Counted from the first letter of the stretch, positions 1 to 6,860 are shown. The stretch: 11,173 nt of DNA from Caryophanales bacterium UBA6768 (GCA_002453315.1 DKGO01000062.1:1-11173), one strand, 5' to 3'. Translations and numbers: made by a program. The notes: a model not told the origin generated them from the letters alone.

Positions 1-459
1 GAAAAAAATGCGTTTCCTGTACCTATTACCTCAAATTACTCATTTAAAAACACTTGGGGTGATCGAAGAGGCTGGGGCGGTCTCCGTATTCATGAAGGGA
101 CCGACATTTTTGCAGGTTATGGTGTTCCTGTTCGTGCAACAACGTACGGAGTCATTGAAACGATAGGATGGAATCGTTACGGTGGTTGGAGAGTTGGGAT
201 TCGGGATTTAAATAATACGTACCATTATTTCGCTCATTTAAACGGATTTGAAAAAGGAATTGAAAAAGGAACTGTTGTAAAACCTGGCGACACCATCGGA
301 TCCGTTGGAAGCTCTGGATACGGACCAAAAGGAATGGCAGGTAAATTTCCTCCCCATTTGCACTACGGAATGTACCGTGATAACGGAAGAAGTGAATGGA
401 GTTTCGATCCTTATCCATTGCTGAAAAAATGGGAACGTGAGGAGCGAAACAAGAAATAA
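1..459 (+). CDS. lytH: LytH/YunA-type M23 peptidoglycan endopeptidase, C-terminal part (5' end outside window)
   Basis: Open from the first base to a TAA, giving 152 residues; the start lies before the window. This is a complete LytM/M23 zinc-peptidase domain. The metal-binding HxxxD motif (HEGTD) is at residues 31-35 and the HLH motif at 119-121, with the usual GDTIGSVG segment between them. Family knowledge: M23 enzymes cut peptide cross-links or stems in peptidoglycan outside the membrane. LytH (YunA) of B. subtilis is a mother-cell L-Ala-D-Glu endopeptidase that matures spore cortex. The lytH assignment rests on sequence resemblance and on yunB, yunC, yunD and yunF lying nearby. Here a two-gene transporter unit sits between it and yunB. 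The missing N-terminal part would normally hold a membrane anchor or signal. The M23 family call is very secure; the LytH name is good but partly contextual. Confidence 0.9.
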   Translation, partial: EKNAFPVPITSNYSFKNTWGDRRGWGGLRIHEGTDIFAGYGVPVRATTYGVIETIGWNRYGGWRVGIRDLNNTYHYFAHLNGFEKGIEKGTVVKPGDTIGSVGSSGYGPKGMAGKFPPHLHYGMYRDNGRSEWSFDPYPLLKKWEREERNKK

Positions 460-476
460 CCTTCATCATACGCGAG

Positions 477-524
477 AAAGGACATTACATACCCGTAGCA
501 CAAAGTATGTAATGTCCTTTTTTT
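477..524. terminator. Intrinsic terminator between convergent lytH and metS
   Basis: A perfect 16-bp inverted repeat (AAAGGACATTACATAC at 477-492 with its complement at 505-520) encloses a 12-nt loop. It continues into T residues to 524, so the plus strand has a classic hairpin plus U-tract 17 nt after the lytH stop. On the minus strand it directly follows the metS stop, where the trailing T run is weaker (TTTCTC). It probably ends both transcripts, and more efficiently for lytH. Confidence 0.88.
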
Positions 525-639
525 ATAAGTTTTGCTTTTGTTGTTTAGAATGTTTTACCGCATTCCATATGCTTGCAATTAAACCACCCCAAAGAATAAC
601 GATACCGACAACCATCATAAATATTGCACTGCCACTCAC
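523..639 (-). CDS. metS: MetS-type small subunit of the NSS transporter (38 aa)
   Basis: A GTG start gives MSGSAIFMMVVGIVILWGG and so on, 38 residues ending QKQNL. One hydrophobic helix (about residues 4-25) is followed by a basic, polar tail (KHSKQQKQ). Start support: a full AAAGGAGG ribosome-binding site at 650-657, 10 nt upstream and overlapping the 3' end of the metP reading frame. The metP stop and this start are only 2 nt apart, so translation is probably coupled. Family knowledge: MetS is a tiny single-span protein encoded right after MetP; in Corynebacterium glutamicum the pair takes up methionine and alanine. The MSGSAI start and the WGG motif match what I remember of annotated MetS-family small subunits. 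It is too short for most gene-length cut-offs. The C-terminus reaches into the terminator region. Confidence 0.85.
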   Translation of the reverse strand: MSGSAIFMMVVGIVILWGGLIASIWNAVKHSKQQKQNL

Positions 640-641
640 GC

Positions 642-2159
642 TTACTCAGCCTCCTTTTCTAATACATCTCGATTCGTCCATTTAAACAAAGAGAATATGA
701 TGCCGAGCACGACTGCAGCAATAGCAACTGACCAGCCTGAATATAAAATGAAAGCATCCGTATACCCTTCGTAGTTCCCAGTCTCGGTATCGAACAGTTT
801 CAGTAAATTTGTACGGAGTAGATCATATAACATATACCCGAGAATGAATGGGGTGACTAGCCCTAAACAAAGCTTCCACCATAAGCCAACACGTATATCT
901 GAAATCGCATTCGTATGTTCTTGAAGTTTGGTAAGCTTCCGCAAAAACCATGCGATGACAATAACTTCGACAAGTCCGACGACGGCAATTCCAAATTGAT
1001 TAATAAAGTAGTCAACCGCATCGAGGAAATTCACCCCGCCCTGAGTCGCAAATACTAATGAAACAATGGCAGCTAACCCACCACCGATGAAGACAGATGT
1101 CGTACGTGAAACACCGAATTTATCTTGGATTCCTGCAATATACGTCTCTAATATTGAGATTAACGAGGTGATCCCTGCTAAAACGAGAGATAAGAAAAAG
1201 AGTAGCCCAAAAAACTCCTTCCAAATTGGGAATTCGTTAATAATTTGTGGAAACACGACGAAAGCTAAGCCAATTCCACCTGCGACAACATCCTTTACAG
1301 CTAATCCACTTACATTTGCCATAAACCCTAAAGCAGCAAATACACCAATGCCTGCTAAAAGCTCGAAGCTAGAGTTTCCTAGCCCTGTAATGAAAGCATT
1401 ATTAGCAATATCAGATTTCCGTGGTAAATAACTTGCGTACGTAATCATAATCGCAAACGCAATCGACAAGCTAAAAAAGATTTGACCATACGCTGCTACC
1501 CAAACTTCACCACTAAAAATTTTATCCCAATTCGGTTCAAAAAAAGCTTGCAAGCCTTGAACTGCTCCGTCAAGAGTAACAGCACGGATAACGATGATTA
1601 GAAAGATGACAATTAACGTCGGGATAAAAATTCTGTTTGCAATTTCAATCCCTTTTTTAACCCCCCGTACGAGAAAGAAAAGGGCAACAATCCAGACGAT
1701 GAGTAGAGGGATGAGTACTGATGGAACGAGACTACCGAATTGACCAGCTGGTGCAGCTTGTAAATAATCTTTAAATAAAAATGATTCTGTATTAGTGCCC
1801 CATGATAAATTTATTGAAAAAACAGCGTAAGCCATTGCCCAGCCCACAATGACAGCGTAATACGTTGAAATGACAAAAGAAATAAAAATTTGCCACCATC
1901 CGAGCCACTCCATATTTCGATTCATCTTTCGAAACGTTAACGGTGCTGAACCCCGATACTTATGACCAAGCGTAAATTCCATAATCAAAATTGGGATGCC
2001 TGCCGTTAAAAGGGCAATCAAATAAGGAATGAAAAACGCACCACCACCATTATCATAAGCTACAGCTGGAAAGCGCCAAATATTACCTAATCCAATCGCA
2101 GAACCGACCGCAGCTAAAATAAAACCTGCCCGAGTCCCCCATTGACTCCGAGTCTCCAT
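642..2159 (-). CDS. metP: Sodium-dependent amino-acid transporter, NSS/SNF family, MetP type (505 aa)
   Basis: Inner-membrane symporter coupling sodium entry to amino-acid uptake. The signature first helix is clear: GSAIGLGNIWRFP at residues 19-31, with the unwound-helix substrate/sodium region and NGGG at 37-40, followed by FFIPYL. About 11-12 hydrophobic spans run to the end, and the tail is charged (LEKEAE). At 505 residues it has the normal length for bacterial NSS proteins. The ATG start is supported by AAGGAGG 9 nt upstream. The MetS-like gene follows at once, which favours the MetPS type (alanine/methionine); the actual substrate cannot be read from the sequence. The gap of about 135 nt to yunB shows no strong terminator, so read-through from yunB is possible. 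It also shows no clear promoter: a TTGAAA at 2261-2266 has only a poor -10 partner. Its place between lytH and yunB suggests a lineage-specific insertion. Confidence 0.92.
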   Translation of the reverse strand: METRSQWGTRAGFILAAVGSAIGLGNIWRFPAVAYDNGGGAFFIPYLIALLTAGIPILIMEFTLGHKYRGSAPLTFRKMNRNMEWLGWWQIFISFVISTYYAVIVGWAMAYAVFSINLSWGTNTESFLFKDYLQAAPAGQFGSLVPSVLIPLLIVWIVALFFLVRGVKKGIEIANRIFIPTLIVIFLIIVIRAVTLDGAVQGLQAFFEPNWDKIFSGEVWVAAYGQIFFSLSIAFAIMITYASYLPRKSDIANNAFITGLGNSSFELLAGIGVFAALGFMANVSGLAVKDVVAGGIGLAFVVFPQIINEFPIWKEFFGLLFFLSLVLAGITSLISILETYIAGIQDKFGVSRTTSVFIGGGLAAIVSLVFATQGGVNFLDAVDYFINQFGIAVVGLVEVIVIAWFLRKLTKLQEHTNAISDIRVGLWWKLCLGLVTPFILGYMLYDLLRTNLLKLFDTETGNYEGYTDAFILYSGWSVAIAAVVLGIIFSLFKWTNRDVLEKEAE

Positions 2160-2294
2160 GCCAATGTACCTCCTTGTTTTTTAGTTACTCTCCTCTACCC
2201 TCCTTTCCTTATATCGCTTTCCCTTAATCATAATTGTTAATATTAGTATAGGATAGATGTTTTCAATTTATTATCTTTATTTGGTTATTTTTTA

Positions 2295-3062
2295 CTACTC
2301 GAAGTCAGGAACGATAGCAGGTGGGATTCCTTCGTTTGAACGATTATAAAATTGAGGGACTTCACCATTAATTAGCGTGAAAACGAGTGGCACATTTGCC
2401 GTAACTTTCTCAGTTTCTGTCGCAAACGGGACAACCACATTTACATCCACTTCAAATCGGATATTAATTTCAATCCAAATGTTATTAATTCCAACGAGCT
2501 TCACATTGCTAATTGGCTTTGATTGTACTTCACCTATAATGACAAAACGAATCGGGACTCTTGGCCCAAGGTTTGCTAACAATGAATTTTGTGTCGCTTT
2601 TCCTAAAGCAATATAATGGACGACCCCTTGGTCTTTACCTTTAACTGGCTCAATTTCTGAATCTTTAAGGTGCTCAGACCATTGATTAATTTCTCCTCTT
2701 TCGATCATATTTAAGTAATCTTGGGCAGTCACAGTTGCTTCGGACAAAATTCGGTTAAAGCCTTGCGAGTTAATCCTCGCAGATGTAATTTTTCCACTCT
2801 CATCTTTTTCTGTAATGACAAGCTCTTGTTGTTCTCCTAACTCTTCAACATCACCGACCATTTTTTTTGATACCGCATCATTGATCGCTTGTTGGGCTAT
2901 CCGTTGGGTTTCAGCTTTCGCTATTTCAATGAGTACGGGCTTGATTCCTCTTTCTACTAGCCATAATCCTTGTAATGTAAATATGATAAATATTACGGTC
3001 GAAATAGCAAAAACGGTTCGAAATGGCAGTGGTGCTCGCCGGAGCCGTTTCCTTTTAAACAA
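2295..3062 (-). CDS. yunB: Sporulation protein YunB (255 aa from TTG start)
   Basis: Family knowledge: YunB is a membrane-anchored protein made in the mother cell under sigma-E in B. subtilis; it is needed for normal sporulation but has no known biochemical activity. Visible here: a strongly basic start (FKRKRLRR), the conserved-looking PLPFR segment, one transmembrane helix at about residues 16-36, then a mostly beta-rich extracytoplasmic domain to PDFE. I chose the TTG at 3062-3060. It sits 5 nt after AGAGGAGGGG (3077-3068), and the 255-residue product is close to the usual length of about 254. An in-frame ATG at 3078-3080 would give 261 residues, but it lacks a ribosome-binding site and would put the purine-rich site inside the gene. 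A strong vegetative-type promoter and a start-sequestering hairpin precede it; both are listed separately. Confidence 0.88.
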   Translation of the reverse strand: MFKRKRLRRAPLPFRTVFAISTVIFIIFTLQGLWLVERGIKPVLIEIAKAETQRIAQQAINDAVSKKMVGDVEELGEQQELVITEKDESGKITSARINSQGFNRILSEATVTAQDYLNMIERGEINQWSEHLKDSEIEPVKGKDQGVVHYIALGKATQNSLLANLGPRVPIRFVIIGEVQSKPISNVKLVGINNIWIEINIRFEVDVNVVVPFATETEKVTANVPLVFTLINGEVPQFYNRSNEGIPPAIVPDFE

Positions 3063-3112
3063 GAAAACCCCTCCTCTCATGCTAATGTATATGCATGAAG
3101 TAAGGGGTTTTC
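3063..3112 (-). promoter_or_regulatory. Leader hairpin enclosing the yunB ribosome-binding site
   Basis: On the minus-strand transcript GAAAACCCCT (3112-3103) pairs perfectly with AGGGGTTTTC (3072-3063). Inside, CATGC (3097-3093) pairs with GCATG (3082-3078) around a 10-nt loop; a partly paired internal loop lies between the two stems. The 3' arm contains most of the GGAGGGG ribosome-binding site and ends one base before the TTG start. The last part (AGGGGTTTTCTTGTTT) also resembles an intrinsic terminator. It may therefore limit translation, end transcripts coming from yunC, or both. The pairing is seen in the sequence; the function is inferred. Confidence 0.6.
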
Positions 3113-3131
3113 ACACTTAAAGTTAAATTCT

Positions 3132-3159
3132 ATTATATTCATTGGAATGACTCAGTCAA
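3132..3159 (-). promoter_or_regulatory. Near-consensus sigma-A promoter for yunB
   Basis: TTGACT (3159-3154) is followed after 16 nt by a perfect TATAAT (3137-3132), on the minus strand between the yunC stop and yunB. The start of transcription would fall near 3125, giving a leader of about 60 nt that is almost entirely the hairpin at 3063-3112. An 11-bp palindrome, TGACTCAGTCA on the plus strand (3148-3158), overlaps the -35 box and could be an operator. The known B. subtilis yunB is sigma-E dependent; the sequence here looks vegetative instead. Confidence 0.65.
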
Positions 3160-3167
3160 ATGCTGCT

Positions 3168-3470
3168 TTATAGCATTCTCAGCAAGGCATCTTTCCCTGC
3201 CATGCCCGTTTTAATCCCTAGCGACTCAGCTTCGTAAGTGACAGACTCAAGCGGAGCTTCTAACAATTGTTCAATCGTACGGACACCGACGGCACGACCT
3301 GCAATAATTTTCCGTTCTTGTAATTTGTCATTGAGCAATTGAACATCTAGTGCTCCGCACATGATGTATCCTTTTTCACTGCTCACTGACATGAAATTTG
3401 TCTTCGGCAACTTGACGGTTACCGCAGTAAATGGCTTGCCTTCAATTAAGATTGGCTTTACAGAAATCAT
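3168..3470 (-). CDS. yunC: YunC, DUF1805 family protein (100 aa)
   Basis: Small soluble protein matching B. subtilis YunC in length and context. Recognisable family blocks are LPKTNFM at about residues 21-27, GYIMCGALDV at 34-43 with Cys38, the AGRAVGVRTIEQLL stretch near 57-70, and the C-terminal GMAGKDALLRML. No signal peptide or membrane segment is present, so it should be cytoplasmic. No biochemical role is known to me for this family. The ATG start has a somewhat distant ribosome-binding site (AAGGGAG, about 12 nt upstream). It lies 90 nt after yunD on the same strand; that gap holds a 13-bp palindrome and a possible promoter, so it may be transcribed partly on its own. The identification is strong; the function is unknown. 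Confidence 0.9.
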   Translation of the reverse strand: MISVKPILIEGKPFTAVTVKLPKTNFMSVSSEKGYIMCGALDVQLLNDKLQERKIIAGRAVGVRTIEQLLEAPLESVTYEAESLGIKTGMAGKDALLRML

Positions 3471-3530
3471 CAGTTACTTCTACTCCCTTCTGTTCTACAA
3501 TTCCATTACATCATTCTTCCATTACCAAGG

Positions 3531-3543
3531 GGATAGCCTATCC
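3531..3543. repeat. 13-bp palindrome upstream of yunC
   Basis: GGATAGCCTATCC is a perfect palindrome around a central base, in the yunD-yunC gap. No T run follows on either strand, so it does not look like a terminator; an operator is possible. Just upstream on the minus strand is CATATAATA (3560-3552). This contains TATAAT and also fits a sporulation sigma-K/E type -10 (CATANNNTA), but no convincing -35 is visible. Confidence 0.35.
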
Positions 3544-3560
3544 TATACGAATATTATATG

Positions 3561-4961
3561 TTAGTCATGTACCATGTGACTCAGCTTCCATGCGAGTAAG
3601 TCACGAAGCATTTCAGGTACAAAGTAACGCTTTTCCTTTGCTTGGGCAACGGCAGGGTACAATCGCCCAAATGTAAACATATCAATTGTAGCAATTTCAT
3701 ATGTTTTTTTTGGTTGGAGCAAACTACCATTCACAAAAATATCACGTGCCCGATTTTCCCCATCCGATAATCGTTCAATCTCAAATTCAATGCCATCATA
3801 AATCATTGCGCCCATTAATTTTCCGCGGAAGCCAAGCCCTTGAAACTGAAGGCCGACCATCTCAGACCGTAACGCCTGGGCGACAATTTCTTTTAGTTCG
3901 CTACCGTTCAGTAAGACGATACACGGATTAATCGGGTGAGGACAAACACGATGCAAATCACTCTTTGTAACGACGCCAGTCGGCAAACTTTCAAGCAAAA
4001 TCCCGGCATTTACCATCGATATATCAGTTTCACACCATTCTTTTAAGCTTTCAGCAAGCAACTTTGCGAACGGTGAAGACTTGTACCACGAGATCGGTAA
4101 CGGTTGTAAGAGCTCTGTTACTTTTTCACTTAACTCATCTCTTCCTTTTGAGCGGAGATGTTCTATTAATTGAACCGTATCGGTATCCTTTTTCATCGCT
4201 GTTACATTGACACAGGAAGCTTCCACTGAAACAACCTGTTTGCTATTTAAATCAAAGGAGACAGTCACTTGACCTACGTGGCTTCCGAACTTACCAGCTT
4301 GAGAAACAAGCGTTCCTTTCACGAGCTTGCCCTGTTGCAAAAGATGATGGGTATGCGCTCCAAGAATGAGATCAATCCCGTCTAGTTCATTTGCCACCTC
4401 AAGATCAAAACCATAGCCCATATGAGATAATAAAATAACAACATCAACTTTTTTTCGCAATTGTTTAATAAGAGGAGGTAGGATTTCCCACGGATCAGTA
4501 ATGTTCCAGCCGAGCATATCGTAAAACGTGTAGTACGGTACCGTAATACCAATAACACCTACCGTCATTCCATTGTTCAAGCGATGTATATCATATGGAA
4601 ATGCCCAATGCGGCGATTGACCATTTTTATGAAAAAGATTCGCAACTAACACTTCAAAATTCGCCTCATCGTATAAGGTATCAAGGGCTTGCTTTGAAAA
4701 AGTGATCCCTTCATTATTTCCAATCGTTACATTATGATATTGCAAATCATTTAAAAGGGCGACATTGCCTTTTCCCGCCAATCCTTCTGTCAAACTATCT
4801 ACACGATCGCAATGATCGCCAATATCAAATAAAAGCATTTCCTCATTTTGTAGTTTGTGAAGCTTTCTTTGTTGTTTAATAAAGTGTGCAATGCGAGGCC
4901 AATGCTCTAAATGACTATGAATATCGTTCGTATGATAGATGTGAAGCGTCTCTGTTGCCAT
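3561..4961 (-). CDS. yunD: YunD, cytoplasmic metallophosphoesterase/5'-nucleotidase family (466 aa)
   Basis: Two-domain protein of the UshA/5'-nucleotidase family. The N-terminal metallophosphatase domain has its metal ligands in order: the D13-x-H15 pair in TNDIHSH, GDHCD (D49), GNNEG at 81-85, SHMG (H180) and GAHTHH (H203, H205). The C-terminal nucleotidase-type domain runs from about residue 285 and has the VNAG substrate-loop motif at 317-320. Expected activity is hydrolysis of a phosphate monoester or diester, possibly of nucleotides; the substrate is not known. Secreted 5'-nucleotidases carry a signal peptide, but this one begins MATETLHIYHTND and so should be cytoplasmic. The family's usual GNHE motif is GNNE here. 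I recall this as normal for YunD-like proteins, but it replaces a common metal-ligand neighbour. The ATG start has AAGGGGG upstream. It lies 27 nt after yunF and is probably co-transcribed with it. Confidence 0.9.
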   Translation of the reverse strand: MATETLHIYHTNDIHSHLEHWPRIAHFIKQQRKLHKLQNEEMLLFDIGDHCDRVDSLTEGLAGKGNVALLNDLQYHNVTIGNNEGITFSKQALDTLYDEANFEVLVANLFHKNGQSPHWAFPYDIHRLNNGMTVGVIGITVPYYTFYDMLGWNITDPWEILPPLIKQLRKKVDVVILLSHMGYGFDLEVANELDGIDLILGAHTHHLLQQGKLVKGTLVSQAGKFGSHVGQVTVSFDLNSKQVVSVEASCVNVTAMKKDTDTVQLIEHLRSKGRDELSEKVTELLQPLPISWYKSSPFAKLLAESLKEWCETDISMVNAGILLESLPTGVVTKSDLHRVCPHPINPCIVLLNGSELKEIVAQALRSEMVGLQFQGLGFRGKLMGAMIYDGIEFEIERLSDGENRARDIFVNGSLLQPKKTYEIATIDMFTFGRLYPAVAQAKEKRYFVPEMLRDLLAWKLSHMVHD

Positions 4962-4988
4962 GTCATTCCCCCTTCTTTAGCTTCAAAC

Positions 4989-5828
4989 TTAAAACAAATC
5001 AAGCTGTCTCGGAGCTAATTCATACTGTAATCCTAGCAGTTCAATCATGTCTTTTGCGTTGCCAGCTGCATCTCCACCAGAATTATTATTAAACAAAACA
5101 TATATTTTTTTCGATTGTTCTTTTAGCATACGAATATGATCAGCCCACTCCAACAATTCTTCTCGGTTATAACGATATAAGTAGCGGACTTCGCGCCAAT
5201 TTTTATCCTTTGGCTTTTTCCAGCCATACTGATTCCTACCATGGAATCGGACAAGCGTTGCGTCAGCTGTTGGATGCAAGACAGTCGGAATGGAACCAAT
5301 CCCTGCTTGCGGTTCATCACAAATACTGTGTATCCAGCCTTCCTCCTCAATAAAGGTTAACGTCTTCTCTTTAAATTGAGGATGAAACCAAGATTGGTGA
5401 CGAAATTCAAGTGCTACTGGGATCGAGCCCATTCGTGCTTTTATCCATCGTAACTTCATCACATTTTCATGATTCACTTCAAACCATGGAGGAAATTGGA
5501 AGAGCACCATCGCAAGCTTGTTCGCTTGCGAAATCGGTACTATCGATTGGATGAACGCTTCATACATCTCCTTTTCAGATTGAAAAGGGTTTTTCCCGCG
5601 GGCATGTCCTGTCATCCCCTGATATGCTTTAACGACAAATTGAAAAGAGTCCGGTGTATCGGCGATCCATTTTTCAATATTCCGTTGTGGTTGAATCGCA
5701 TAAAAGCTTGAGTCAAGCTCCACAATTGGAAAATGGCTAGCGTATTGAGTAAGCTTCTCACTCGGCTTAATCCTGTCCGGATAAAGCGAAGCATGATCAC
5801 CCCAGCCGGTCACTCCAATGTAAATCAT
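4989..5828 (-). CDS. yunF: YunF, DUF72 (YecE-like) TIM-barrel protein ending in a clamp-binding motif (279 aa)
   Basis: DUF72 family protein, expected to be a soluble TIM barrel of unknown activity. Family blocks seen: GVTGWGDH at residues 5-12, VELDSSFY at 36-43, the PDSFQFVVKAY segment near 59-69, EFRHQSW at 141-147, RFHGRN at 194-199, and FNNN...GNA at 246-258. These carry most of the conserved polar residues. The last five residues are QLDLF, which fits the bacterial sliding-clamp (DnaN) binding consensus QL[S/D]LF exactly. The length is normal for YunF. The ATG start is chosen because the protein opens with the family's typical MIYIG; the ribosome-binding site (AAGGG, 12 nt upstream) is mediocre. 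It is the first gene of the yunF-yunD unit. In B. subtilis a yunE permease gene lies in this cluster (from memory); none is present here. Confidence 0.9.
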   Translation of the reverse strand: MIYIGVTGWGDHASLYPDRIKPSEKLTQYASHFPIVELDSSFYAIQPQRNIEKWIADTPDSFQFVVKAYQGMTGHARGKNPFQSEKEMYEAFIQSIVPISQANKLAMVLFQFPPWFEVNHENVMKLRWIKARMGSIPVALEFRHQSWFHPQFKEKTLTFIEEEGWIHSICDEPQAGIGSIPTVLHPTADATLVRFHGRNQYGWKKPKDKNWREVRYLYRYNREELLEWADHIRMLKEQSKKIYVLFNNNSGGDAAGNAKDMIELLGLQYELAPRQLDLF

Positions 5829-6059
5829 TGTCCACGTCTTCCCTTCGATAACCTGCTCTCATTATTTTGACCCTTCGTGAATATAAACGCAAATATTTTT
5901 GTTTTAAAAAAACAAAAAAGAAACCCAGTAAAATGCTTTAAAGATGCTTATCCATTTGAAATAGGTTTTGTCTGTTTTAGTTTCCATACCAAAAGCCTAC
6001 TCAACAAATGTGAAATTTTATCGTCTTTCGGTTCTCTATTGTAACGGACAACAGCCACT
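5829..6059. other. Gene-free stretch upstream of yunF
   Basis: No convincing gene on either strand. It should hold the yunF promoter on the minus strand, but I find no good -35/-10 pair. It contains an almost pure A/T inverted repeat of 10 bp with a 3-nt loop (TTTTTGTTTT at 5896-5905 with AAAACAAAAA at 5909-5918). A 36-codon minus-strand frame (5948-6058, GTG start) has no ribosome-binding site and no recognisable product. The edge between the conserved yun block and the accessory genes probably lies in this stretch. Confidence 0.5.
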
Positions 6060-6096
6060 CAAAATAAAAATAGACACGAGAATAATCTCTCGTATC
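6060..6096 (-). terminator. Probable terminator of the accessory gene pair
   Basis: On the minus strand GATACGAGA (6096-6088) pairs with TCTCGTGTC (6081-6073) as a 9-bp stem with one G-U pair and a 6-nt loop. It is followed by TATTTTTATTTT (6072-6061). It lies about 40 nt after the stop of the small membrane protein gene at 6135, as expected for the end of that transcript. Confidence 0.65.
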
Positions 6097-6112
6097 ATTT
6101 GTATCTTCTTTG

Positions 6113-6138
6113 TTCAACAATCGCACCCGATTATTTAA
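6113..6138. repeat. Dispersed hairpin repeat, copy 1 (decayed)
   Basis: The 25 nt at 6111-6135 match those at 7658-7682 at 21 positions (20 of the first 22). The shared core is ACAATCGC-R-CCCGATT. Here the stem TTCAACAATCG/CGATTATTTAA has two mismatches around a CACC loop. The repeat covers the TAA stop of the membrane protein gene, so that gene's last codons come from or run into the repeat. Confidence 0.6.
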
Positions 6139-6395
6139 TCTTTATCCTCAAGCACAGGCATATACTTTGTGAAATATGCAGCTAAAATCAATAATATAAA
6201 ACCAATTGACCAACTGAACAACCCAATAAAGTTAAACCAATATGCCAAAATAATTGTTAAAGCAAGAAGCAATAAACAAATTGAAGATAATACCGATTTA
6301 ATACCAGTAGCACCTGCCCTTTTCCTTTTTCTAATAACAACAGGTATGAAGAATAAAAAAGCGACCGTTAAAATTATGTATAACCCCGTTAACAC
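6135..6395 (-). CDS. Small three-helix membrane protein, unknown function (86 aa)
   Basis: Not recognised. The GTG start is well supported by AAGGAGG 10 nt upstream (6412-6406). The product has about three transmembrane helices: residues 3-20, about 33-52 and 56-75. A very basic loop (RKRKRAGATGIK) follows the first helix, and the acidic tail is PVLEDKD. No conserved polar residues within the membrane suggest an enzyme or transporter. It follows the effector-binding protein gene by 63 nt on the same strand and ends just before a probable terminator, so the two may form one unit. The stop codon lies inside a dispersed hairpin repeat. It could be a small accessory membrane protein or an immunity-like protein; nothing in the sequence decides this. 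Confidence 0.75.
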   Translation of the reverse strand: MLTGLYIILTVAFLFFIPVVIRKRKRAGATGIKSVLSSICLLLLALTIILAYWFNFIGLFSWSIGFILLILAAYFTKYMPVLEDKD

Positions 6396-6458
6396 TATTC
6401 TTTATCCTCCTTGATGCAACAGTATTATTCCGTAATATGGTCCGATTTTTGAATAGAC

Positions 6459-6860
6459 TTACTTTTTCTTTACAGAAATATAAATATCAATATTTCCATC
6501 TGGATAATATTTTTCAAAATCATAAGTATATGCCCAATTTAACTGATTTCCATCTTCTTTTTTCCATATTTCATTCCACGTATTAAAAATACTTTGTTCA
6601 TCATTGGTATTGACTTTGAAAACTTCATATTTCGTATCCTCGGGAATGGATACGGATGATTTATCTATGCCCTCAACGGCAACACATAGCGTATAATCCC
6701 CTCTATAATCAGATTCATATTCGTGATATAAACCATATATATTCTCATTCTTATTAGTTAAAACATTTGATGCATTTTTCCACATGTCTGTAATCTTTTG
6801 CATAACATGCTCATCATTAAAATTATTTGTCCTAATTTTTTCGATAACTTTTAGCTCCAT
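6459..6860 (-). CDS. Stand-alone effector-binding (GyrI-like / Cass2-type) domain protein (133 aa)
   Basis: Matches the small-molecule effector-binding fold found at the C-terminus of AraC/MerR-type activators and alone in GyrI- and integron-cassette Cass2-type proteins. Characteristic segments are IYGLYHEYESDYRGDYTL at residues 41-58, the W95 region (TWNEIW, 94-99), AYTYDFEKY at 110-118 and the final strand NIDIYISV at 123-130. No helix-turn-helix is present and there is no room for one, so it is not itself a regulator. Such proteins bind drug-like or other hydrophobic, often cationic, ligands. The ATG start has AAGGGTGGG upstream. No clear promoter was found. The family call is good; the ligand is unknown. 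It neighbours a decayed toxin-antitoxin locus and the repeat copies, which suggests accessory DNA. Confidence 0.82.
   Translation of the reverse strand: MELKVIEKIRTNNFNDEHVMQKITDMWKNASNVLTNKNENIYGLYHEYESDYRGDYTLCVAVEGIDKSSVSIPEDTKYEVFKVNTNDEQSIFNTWNEIWKKEDGNQLNWAYTYDFEKYYPDGNIDIYISVKKK

Noticed and set aside
152..469. 105-codon minus-strand frame over lytH
   Set aside because: Antisense to the M23 domain with its zinc motifs; no family resemblance.
1066..1431. 121-codon plus-strand frame inside metP
   Set aside because: Antisense shadow of a well-supported transporter gene; composition is that of a reverse-read membrane protein.
3561..4961. GNNE instead of GNHE in YunD as a sign of lost activity
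   Set aside because: All other metal ligands are present and I recall this variant as normal in YunD-like proteins, so I do not treat it as decay.
5896..5918. A/T inverted repeat as a terminator or attachment site
   Set aside because: Nearly pure A and T with one G-C pair, so such symmetry is expected by chance; it also lies upstream of yunF, where no transcript is expected to end.
5948..6058. 36-codon minus-strand open frame with GTG start in the yunF upstream gap
   Set aside because: No ribosome-binding site, an immediately preceding stop, low-complexity content and no recognised family; chance is the simpler reading.
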